DNA from: Burkholderiales bacterium RIFCSPHIGHO2_12_FULL_69_20
GTDB lineage: Bacteria; Pseudomonadota; Gammaproteobacteria; Burkholderiales; Burkholderiaceae_C
Direction of reading: 5' to 3'
Length of the DNA stretch: 64,000 nucleotides
Assembly: GCA_001770815.1 (NCBI GenBank)
Contig: MESD01000019.1
Location: forward strand, 15,973 to 79,972
In this document: positions 40,301 to 48,612 of the stretch, in pieces
Layout: each line of letters opens with the position of its first letter
How positions within the stretch are numbered: position 1 is the first letter of the stretch
Made by a program: the position numbers and the translations under genes
The notes under the pieces: generated by a model
The model's database searches: none
The model's input: only the letters and a program-made list of their open reading frames with translations
Told to the model about the DNA's origin: nothing

Positions 40301-40698
40301 GCGGCTTCATCGAGCCGGTGCCCAGCGCCGTGTGGCACTACCAGGTGTCGGGCAAGCAGGTGCTGGTGCAGTGGTTCAGCAGCCGCAGGAAGAACCGTGA
40401 GCGCCCGCTGATCGGCGACCGTCGCCCGCCCTCGCCGCTGGGCGAGATCCACCCAGACTCCTGGCCGGCCGAGTACACGACCGAGCTGCTCAACGTGCTG
40501 AACGTGCTGGGCTTGCTGGTCGATCTGGAGCCGGCGCAGGCCGCGTTGCTGGAGCGCATCTGCACGGGGCCCTTGATCGACGATGCCACGCTGCGCCAGA
40601 CCGGGGTGTTTGCGGTGACCCAAGTACCGAAGCGCAAGGCCGCCCAAGCCTCGCACGGGCCTGACCTGTTGACCGATGTGCCGTCGCTGGGCGTATGA
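37327..40698 (+). CDS. Single-chain restriction-modification enzyme, type ISP/IIG-like (N-terminal nuclease, N6-adenine methylase, C-terminal specificity region)
   Basis: RPDYAVTVHGALVGFIELKAPGKGADP (PD-ELK), DPATGTGTFVLGVLRHL (motif I), VVIGNPPYKDKARGLGG (motif IV). Confidence 0.88.
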   Translation: MKAMSIDVAVSTFGAAAAAKLRSAAAVGQPEDQIRGPFERLLEDLAALGGFGKGTVVAIGESIVSDLRTRPDYAVTVHGALVGFIELKAPGKGADPRRFRDVHDKAQWQRLQSLPNLIYTDGNEFSLWQNGLLASAVVRLQGDIEIDGAALLPAPGLQGLFDFFLRWQPIAPRSAKELAEVSARLCRLLRDEVIEALERKTEALTTLALDWRGLLFPQASDEQFADGYAQAVTFGLLIARARGITIGTDLHKVAEGLKDSASLIGAALQLLTDNQATRRALNTALSTLERVLDAVDWPRISKGKADAWLYFYEDFLGIYDNTLRKETGSYYTPPEVVGAMVALVDQALQRPGFGLPRGLADDSVTVADPATGTGTFVLGVLRHLAARIHEDEGEGAVPAGIESALKRLVAFELQLGPFAVAQLRLLAEVVALTGALPKVAPRMYVTDTLSNPNDDGGSFPGFTAAIGQQRRAANRVKREQPITVVIGNPPYKDKARGLGGWVEGASRLKGEYAPLDDWQPLREWGMGAHAKHLRNLYIYFWRWASRKVFEPFDGQAEGGGHGIVAFISAAGFISGPAFERMRQHLREWCHEIWVIDCSPEGHQPEVSSRIFQGVQQPVCIVLAARHVGTHRSGPAQVRWRALPEAHRNAKFEALKTLTLNDTGWQDCPSDGRAPFLPTTSRQWSQFPLVDDLFVYGGSGVQPMRVWVIAPDAESLASRWRRLVEAPADQKQTLFHPTLRGGLPADRHIDSVVRDPIPGYPQNLQPVAEDTGVCPPPLRYGSRSFDRQWIIPDARVITQPNANLWRGLSERQVFLTLLHDRHPGSGPATTFTGLVPDKHHFKGSFGGRAFPLWTDASSALPNLRSTLVAHLAGTFGQAVDAEDLFAYIAAVTAHPGYGQRFDQDLATPGLRIPLTADAATFAEAVALGRRVVWLHTFGERFADTAADRPPAPPRLPAGRRPQVPKGGAIPLDAVGMPDVMSYDAALQRLHIGSGFIEPVPSAVWHYQVSGKQVLVQWFSSRRKNRERPLIGDRRPPSPLGEIHPDSWPAEYTTELLNVLNVLGLLVDLEPAQAALLERICTGPLIDDATLRQTGVFAVTQVPKRKAAQASHGPDLLTDVPSLGV

Positions 40699-40735
40699 CG
40701 CCCACGCGGCTCCGCCCTTGCGGCATGATGTGCCC

Positions 40736-41029
40736 ATGGACCGCGATACCGTCCTCGCCCTGCTGCGCGAACATCTGCCGGTGCTGACCGAGCGTTTCGG
40801 CGTGCAGCGTCTGCGCCTGTTTGGCAGCATGGCGCGTGGCACTGCGCGGCCCGACAGCGATGTGGACGTGTTGGTGGACTTTGGCCAGCCTGCCACGCCC
40901 GAAGCATTGTTTGGCACCCAGTTCTATCTTGAAGACCTGTTCGGTCGCGATGTCGATCTGGTGACGGAGCGTGCCTTGCGTCCGCAACTAAGACCGTATG
41001 TCGAACGAGACGCCATCGCCATTGCCTGA
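40736..41029 (+). CDS. MntA-like minimal nucleotidyltransferase antitoxin
   Basis: RLFGSMARGTARPDSDVDVLVDF (GSx10DxD). Confidence 0.9.
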   Translation: MDRDTVLALLREHLPVLTERFGVQRLRLFGSMARGTARPDSDVDVLVDFGQPATPEALFGTQFYLEDLFGRDVDLVTERALRPQLRPYVERDAIAIA

Positions 41030-41387
41030 GCGCGAGTGGCGCCTGTATGTGCGCGACATGGTCGAGTTCTGCGACCAGGTGCTGCTGTACACCGACGGTC
41101 ACAACCTGGAAAGCCTGCTCGCCGACCGCATGCGCCTCGACGCCACCATGCGCAACCTGGAGCTGATCGGCGAAGCCGCCACGCATGTGCCAGCGGCGGT
41201 GCGAGACAGCGCGCCAGACATTCCCTGGCGACAGGCCGTCAGCACACGCAACCGGCTGGCGCATGCCTACCTGACGATTGAACCGGAAACGGTCTGGCTG
41301 ATCATCACGCAGCATTTGCCGCCGCTGCGCGAACGTCTGGCGGCCCTCGCCGGCGACACCGGAGCCACTGGCGCGGGCAGGGATTGA
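40998..41387 (+). CDS. HepT-like toxin (DUF86 HEPN)
   Basis: RNRLAHAY matches the Rx4HxY motif; overlaps the MntA-like gene. Confidence 0.9.
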   Translation: MSNETPSPLPEREWRLYVRDMVEFCDQVLLYTDGHNLESLLADRMRLDATMRNLELIGEAATHVPAAVRDSAPDIPWRQAVSTRNRLAHAYLTIEPETVWLIITQHLPPLRERLAALAGDTGATGAGRD

Positions 41388-41402
41388 CCTGCGGCCGGTC
41401 GC

Positions 41403-43115
<1,713 letters not shown>

Positions 43116-43266
43116 GGCAAATCGGCGCGCCGCGGGTGGCGGGCGCGCCGAACCTGAGCAAGGTGGAAACCGGCGATTATCGGCGGGCGGGCGGTTTCGT
43201 CGCAGCCCGGCAAGTGCGATGATTTCAGTCCCCCCGGCCCCTCACGCCCACCGCAGCGACCCCACC

Positions 43267-43581
43267 ATGCCCGATCTACTCGCCGCTCACCGCCACACGA
43301 CCAACAACCGGGCCGAGGTCGAGGCCAGCGCGCTCTGCGGCTGCTGCTATTGCATGCAGACCTTTCCGCCGTCGGAGATCGTGGCCTTCACCGGCCTGGA
43401 CATGGACAACCTCGATGATCCCGATGCGGCCGACGCGGAAACTGCCCTGTGCCCCCGGTGCGGCAGCGAATCGGTGATCGGCGACCGGTCGGGCTACAAG
43501 ATCAATGCCCAGTTTCTGGGCAACATGAACGAGGCCTGGTTCCAGCGAACCATCATCCACAAGCCCCGCCCCAAGCCTTAG
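43267..43581 (+). CDS. Small conserved cytoplasmic protein with Cys pairs (putative zinc-binding)
   Basis: CGCCYCMQTFPPSEI...ALCPRCGSESVIGDRSGYKINAQFLGNMNEAWFQRTI. Confidence 0.7.
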   Translation: MPDLLAAHRHTTNNRAEVEASALCGCCYCMQTFPPSEIVAFTGLDMDNLDDPDAADAETALCPRCGSESVIGDRSGYKINAQFLGNMNEAWFQRTIIHKPRPKP

Positions 43582-43609
43582 CTTGGCAGCCCGGTTGCGC
43601 GGTGCCGCC

Positions 43610-45973
43610 TCAGTGGCCCGGCCCGGCCGGCCGGCGCAGCACCCGCGTGCCGGCCAGCCGGTCGTGCAGCGTGCGGCGTTGCTGGCCGAAGAACATCGGC
43701 AGCCAGCCCAGCAGGCCCAGCCAGTAGCTGAAGAACTTGGCCAGAAAGCGCCGATAGCCGCGCCAGAAACCGATGCGCTGACCGTCGAGATCGGTGACCA
43801 CCAGGCCCATCAGCCGCTTGCCCAGCGTGGCCTGGCGCGCCGAGCGTGTGGATGCGGCCGACACGGCGCCCAGGATCGACACCACGGCCAGCAGCAGCCA
43901 GGCGTCGCGGACGTCGCTGTCCTGCGGCTTGACCCACTCGAGCTCGATGGCGATGCCCCAGGCAAACAAGGTCAGCACCAGGGCCAGCGCCAGGTCGATC
44001 AGCCCGGCCAGCAGCCGGCGCAGGTGGCCGGCGCGGGCGGCGGGGTCGACCGCCCAGGCCTGCGCCGCGCTGAGCGCCGGTGCGGTGGGCTCCGCCGGGG
44101 TCTCACCTGGTTGCGCCACGGCGGCCACCACCATCGGCGCGATCGGCACGGGCAGCGGCGGTGCGGCATCGGCGGCGGCGGCCACCTGCCGGCTGACCGC
44201 GGCGCGGGCGCGCTGCGCATGCAGCCGGCGCCCGATGGGCTCCAGCAGGTCGTAGGCCAGCAGCGCGGGCAGGCCGGCCAGCACATGCGCCATCAGTTCG
44301 ATGGCCACCTTCCAGCCGCCGCTGTGGGCGCCGCCCAACTGGTCGAGCCCAGCCGCCAGCTTGGCGCCACCCATCAGGTCGTCGATCTTGCGCGCCAGCA
44401 GCATCTGGCCGACGACGAACAGCACCGCCACCACGCCCATCACCGCAAAGCGCCAGCGGGTGCGCCAGAGGCGGTCGATCTCGGCCTCGGCCCGGGCGGC
44501 CAGCCGCACCTCGCGGCTGCGAAGGATGAAATCGTCCACCGCCTCGAAGTGGCCGCCGTACTGGGCCGCCCAGGCGGCGTTGGGCGCCGCGTGGCGCTGC
44601 CATTCCAGCGCCAGGTCGAGCTCGCGGTCGGACAGCAGCGCGGCGTCGTTGCGGGCGAACAGCGCGGCGCTCTCGGCCAGCCGGCGGTACTGGCGTGCGG
44701 CGGCGGCTTCTTCGTCGGCCCAGCGATCGAGCCGCTGCCACACCCGCATCAGGCTCTCGTGCGAGATGTCGATGCGGGTGTCGGGCGCCAGCGCCTCGCC
44801 TTCGGGCGGCATCAGGAACGAGCGGCTGCCCTTGCGGAACACCGCCATCACCGCCGTCAGCTCGGCCGCGCTGGCGCCGGTGATGGCGCCCAGGTCGGCC
44901 AGCGCGGTGGGCCGGCGGATGCCGCGCGCATCGGTGCCCTTGTCGGTGAGCGCGCGGAACACCCGCTGCGCCAGCTGCTGGCGCGCCGACAGTCCCGGCG
45001 GCGCGTCGGGCGCGGCCAGCTCGCCGAAGGCCTTCTCGGCATGCCGGTCGAGCGCGCCGTGCATGCCGCCGATGGCCTCGTAGTCGGCCAGCGCCAGCGG
45101 GCCGGTGGCGCCGCCCTCGTTCTCCCAGTGGTACCAGGTGCGGTTCAGCGCATGCTGCAGGATCGACAGCTGGTCGGGGTTGTCGCCCACGTCGTTGAGC
45201 AATCGTGTCAGCAGCACCGGGCTGACCTGCGCCTGCGCCAGGCTGGCCGGGCCGGTGATGGCCGCGCGGATCTCGTCGCGCGCCAGCCGCGGCACCAGGT
45301 ACTGGCCCTCGTTCATCACCTCGGGCAGGCCGTGGAACTGCGCGCAATCGCCCAGGTAATCCGAGCGCATGGTCAGCACCACGTGGATCGGCAGCGCGGT
45401 CTGGTCCACCGCCTCGAGCAGCAGCTTGACGAAGGCGGTGGCCTCGGGCCCGGGGCCGTGGGCGTGGCTGTGGTCGGCCACGTCTTGCCGGCCCTGGTAG
45501 CGAAACAGCTCCTCGAACTGGTCGACCACCACCAGCAGGTTGGTGCCGGCTGGCAGCCGCGCCTGGCGCACGATGTCGACCAGGCCCAGCCCGCTCATGC
45601 GCAGCGTGCCGCGCACCAGCTCCTCGGCGGTCATGCCATCGCCCAGCGATTTGGTGAACAGCACGTCGGGCACCGCCAGCGCCTGCGCCAGTGCGGTGAT
45701 CGGGTCGTGGCCCGGGCGGCAGGTGGCCATGCGCCAATCGGTGCCGGCACGCGCCATGTAGCCGCGGTGCAGCGCCGGGCGCAGGCCGCAGTTCACCAAC
45801 GACGACTTGCCGCTGCCCGAGGTGCCCACCACCGCCAGGAAGCGCCGCACCGCCAGCTTGTCGACCATGCGGTCGATCTGCCGCTCGCGGCCGAAGAACA
45901 GGTGCTCCTCGTCAGTGCGAAACGGCCGCAGGCCCGGGTAGGGGTTGCGCGTTGCGGTCGCAGCGTCAGCCAT
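43610..45973 (-). CDS. nSTAND1-type P-loop NTPase with C-terminal transmembrane segment and RDD domain
   Basis: NPYPGLRPFRTDEEHLFFGRERQIDRMVDKL, AVVGTSGSGKSSLVNCGLRPAL, LLVVVDQFEELFRY; C-term HLRRLLAGLIDLALALVLTLFAWG...QATLGKRLMGLVVTDLDGQRIGFWRGYRRFLAKF. Confidence 0.88.
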   Translation of the reverse strand: MADAATATRNPYPGLRPFRTDEEHLFFGRERQIDRMVDKLAVRRFLAVVGTSGSGKSSLVNCGLRPALHRGYMARAGTDWRMATCRPGHDPITALAQALAVPDVLFTKSLGDGMTAEELVRGTLRMSGLGLVDIVRQARLPAGTNLLVVVDQFEELFRYQGRQDVADHSHAHGPGPEATAFVKLLLEAVDQTALPIHVVLTMRSDYLGDCAQFHGLPEVMNEGQYLVPRLARDEIRAAITGPASLAQAQVSPVLLTRLLNDVGDNPDQLSILQHALNRTWYHWENEGGATGPLALADYEAIGGMHGALDRHAEKAFGELAAPDAPPGLSARQQLAQRVFRALTDKGTDARGIRRPTALADLGAITGASAAELTAVMAVFRKGSRSFLMPPEGEALAPDTRIDISHESLMRVWQRLDRWADEEAAAARQYRRLAESAALFARNDAALLSDRELDLALEWQRHAAPNAAWAAQYGGHFEAVDDFILRSREVRLAARAEAEIDRLWRTRWRFAVMGVVAVLFVVGQMLLARKIDDLMGGAKLAAGLDQLGGAHSGGWKVAIELMAHVLAGLPALLAYDLLEPIGRRLHAQRARAAVSRQVAAAADAAPPLPVPIAPMVVAAVAQPGETPAEPTAPALSAAQAWAVDPAARAGHLRRLLAGLIDLALALVLTLFAWGIAIELEWVKPQDSDVRDAWLLLAVVSILGAVSAASTRSARQATLGKRLMGLVVTDLDGQRIGFWRGYRRFLAKFFSYWLGLLGWLPMFFGQQRRTLHDRLAGTRVLRRPAGPGH

Positions 45974-47474
45974 GGCGCGCCGCCTCCAGCGCCGCCAGGA
46001 AGGGCTCGGCCAGCGCCGCGCTGAAGCCGTCCAGCCCGTTGATCAGCCCGGCCTCGCCGCGGTCGATGCGCTTGGTCTTGTCGAACGACTCGTCGGGCGC
46101 CAGCCAGGTGTGCACCGTGGTGATGGGCCGGCCCTGGCGCAGCGACGGCGCCTTGGCCACGTCGGTCAGCACGCTGGCGTACCAGTCCTTGGTGCCGGCG
46201 CCGTAGTACACCAGCACCGCGTCGCACTGCGCCAGGCGCTGCTCGTGCGCCAGGCGCGCGGCCTGGGCATCGGGTGCAAAGGCCGGCAGCCGCACCTTGC
46301 AGCCGCGCGAGGCCAGCCACTCGCCGATCGGATCGGCCGCATCGCTGTCACGCGGGTCGCAAACCAGGTAGACCAGCTTGCCGCCGCCCTGCACCGGCGC
46401 GGCCGGTGGCGGCGCCTCGATCTCGGCCAGCGCGTCGAGCGCGGCCTTCTTCACCGCCTGCAGGTCGGCGGTGATCAGCTCGCCGCCCTGCACCCGCGGA
46501 TCGGTGTGCAGCGCCTGGATGAACTGCTGCTGGCGCGCATCGCTGCCCTGCAGCCCGGCGGGCAGCGAGACGACGCGGCGCAATCCGCCGCCCTGGGCCC
46601 GCGCGGCCGATTCGGCGTTCTGCAGTTCCACCGCCGGGCGCTTGAGCGGGCCCTCGGGCACCCAGCCGCTGTCGTTGCCCACCAGGTGGATGGCCAGCGC
46701 GCAGCGCGACAGCGCCTCCTGCACCGCCTGGCGGTAAGCCGCCTCGCCACGCGGCAGCTCGCGGTCGGGCAGCACGCGGTAGCCGCGCACGGCCAGCTCG
46801 ATGGCCAGCTCGCTGCGGTCGGCGCTGCGGTCGTGGTCGCACTCGGCCAGGTAGACGGCCGGCTTGGCCGGGCCGGCGTCGGCCGCGCTCTGGTCGTTGG
46901 CGGCCTCGGACTCGAGGTCGTTGATCAGCGAAGTCAGGTGGAAGGCCAGCGTCATGATCTGGTCGATGTACTTGGCCCGCGACTCCTTGCCGAAGTCGGG
47001 GTCGAGCTCCTTGGGCGCGTTGTCGGCATTGCGCTCGAAGAAGTTGTAGCCGGTCATCTCGCGCATCACCGCCGGCAGTGGGTCGAGTGTGGCCGGCGGC
47101 GCCTTGAACACCTTGAACACACGCGACTTGTTGTCGCGGGTCAGGCCGCCGGTCTGCTCGGCCGCCTCGCAGAAGGCCTGGGCCTCGTCGCGGCACCACT
47201 TCGAGGCCACATAACCTTCGCTGACCACGGCCAGCAGCACCGCCGATTCAGGCAGCCTGGCCATGATCTCGGGCGTGAACACGTCGTTGCCCTGCAGCCG
47301 CTCGTCGCGCCAGATCTCGGGCATGCGGCCCAGCCGCTGCTCCAGCACCACGCCCAGCGTCTTGTGGAAGCGGCTGACCCAGCCCTCGGCATCATTGAGC
47401 AGCGGCTTGTTGTCCTTGTGCGTGTAGCTGATGAACAGGTGGCGCTTGAAGCGCATGGGGCGGCCCTCGGTCAT
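45966..47474 (-). CDS. Protein with apparently three TIR-like domains (N-terminal TIR with SxWCxxE)
   Basis: RHLFISYTHKDNKPL...LLAVVSEGYVASKWCRDEAQAF; VYLAECDHDRSADRSELAIELAVRGYRVLPDRELP...CALAIHLVGNDSG; LVYLVCDPRDSDAADPIGEWLASRGCKVRLP...CDAVLVYYGAGTKDWY. Confidence 0.82.
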   Translation of the reverse strand: MTEGRPMRFKRHLFISYTHKDNKPLLNDAEGWVSRFHKTLGVVLEQRLGRMPEIWRDERLQGNDVFTPEIMARLPESAVLLAVVSEGYVASKWCRDEAQAFCEAAEQTGGLTRDNKSRVFKVFKAPPATLDPLPAVMREMTGYNFFERNADNAPKELDPDFGKESRAKYIDQIMTLAFHLTSLINDLESEAANDQSAADAGPAKPAVYLAECDHDRSADRSELAIELAVRGYRVLPDRELPRGEAAYRQAVQEALSRCALAIHLVGNDSGWVPEGPLKRPAVELQNAESAARAQGGGLRRVVSLPAGLQGSDARQQQFIQALHTDPRVQGGELITADLQAVKKAALDALAEIEAPPPAAPVQGGGKLVYLVCDPRDSDAADPIGEWLASRGCKVRLPAFAPDAQAARLAHEQRLAQCDAVLVYYGAGTKDWYASVLTDVAKAPSLRQGRPITTVHTWLAPDESFDKTKRIDRGEAGLINGLDGFSAALAEPFLAALEAARHG

Positions 47475-47577
47475 GCCGGCACCGGGCTGGCACCGCCACG
47501 CTGGCAGGGTAGGTGTGCGGGCTGCCGCTGGCAATCCCCAGGCGCCCGCCCAGGCACCCCGCCGCGGGGCGCCCGGT

Positions 47578-48513
47578 TCAGGCGGTGAGCCGCGTCACGC
47601 CGTCGAGCTGGCAGGCATACACCGCGTTGCGCAGCGCCGCGATGGCCTCGTAGCGGGTGAAGCTGCGCCGCCAAGCCAGCACCACGCGGCGCGTGGGCAC
47701 CGGCGGCTCGAACGGGATGTAGACCACGTGGCCCGGGCCGCCGGGGTGATCCCAGGCGCTGACGCTGAGCTGCGGCACCACGGTGATGCCCATGCCCGAG
47801 GCCACCATGTAGCGGATGGTCTCCAGCGACGAGCCTTCGAAGCTCTTGCGGATGCCCTCGGCATCGCTGGCGAAGCGGGCGAACTCGGGGCACACCTCGA
47901 GCACATGGTCGCGAAAACAATGCCCGGTGCCCAGCAGCAGCATGGTCTCCTTCTTCAGCTCCTCGCTGCTGATGCGCTGGCGCTGCGCCAGCGGGTGGCT
48001 GTCGGGCAAGGCCACCATGAACGGCTCGTCGTAGAGCGGCGCCACGGCCAGGCCGGTGTCGGGGAAGGGCTCGGCCATGATGGCGCAGTCGAGCTCGCCG
48101 GTGCGCAGCATGTCCAGCAGCTTGACGGTGAAGTTCTCCTGCAGCATCAGCGGCATCTGCGGTGTCAGCGCGATGACGTTGCGCACCAGCTCGGGCAGCA
48201 GGTAGGGGCCGATGGTGTAGATGATGCCCAGGCGCAGCGGGCCGCTCAGCGGGTCTTTGCCGCGCTTGGCGATCTCCTTGATCGCCGCGGCCTGCTCCAG
48301 CACCGACTGCGCCTGCCGCACGATGGACTCGCCCAGCGGCGTCACGCTGACCTCGCTGGCGCCGCGCTCGAAGAGCTTCACGTCCAGCTCTTCCTCCAGC
48401 TTCTTGATCGCCACGCTCAGCGTGGGCTGCGAGACGAAACACGCCTCGGCGGCGCGGCCGAAGTGCCGTTCACGGGCCACGGCGACGATGTAGCGCAACT
48501 CGGTGAGGGTCAT
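47578..48513 (-). CDS. oxyR: LysR-family hydrogen peroxide sensor OxyR
   Basis: MTLTELRYIVAVARERHFGRAAEACFVSQPTLSVAIKKLEEEL; redox motif GHCFRDHVLEVCP. Confidence 0.94.
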   Translation of the reverse strand: MTLTELRYIVAVARERHFGRAAEACFVSQPTLSVAIKKLEEELDVKLFERGASEVSVTPLGESIVRQAQSVLEQAAAIKEIAKRGKDPLSGPLRLGIIYTIGPYLLPELVRNVIALTPQMPLMLQENFTVKLLDMLRTGELDCAIMAEPFPDTGLAVAPLYDEPFMVALPDSHPLAQRQRISSEELKKETMLLLGTGHCFRDHVLEVCPEFARFASDAEGIRKSFEGSSLETIRYMVASGMGITVVPQLSVSAWDHPGGPGHVVYIPFEPPVPTRRVVLAWRRSFTRYEAIAALRNAVYACQLDGVTRLTA

Positions 48514-48556
48514 GGGCGGATTATGAGCAGGCGCGTGTGGCGGCCGGACACGCCAG

Positions 48557-48588
48557 AAAAAACGCCCCGGGGCGAACCCCGGGGCGTT
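48557..48588 (-). terminator. Rho-independent terminator downstream of the subtilase gene
   Basis: Minus strand AACGCCCCGGGGTTCGCCCCGGGGCGTTTTTT: 12-bp stem and T-tract. Confidence 0.9.
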
Positions 48589-48612
48589 GGTCGCGCAAGG
48601 TCTGCCGGCCGA

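Noticed and set aside
43583-46024. 813-aa plus-strand ORF opposite the nSTAND gene
   Set aside because: High-GC antisense shadow ORF: low-complexity Gly/Arg/His/Gln composition, no domain signature, fully antisense to a well-supported gene.
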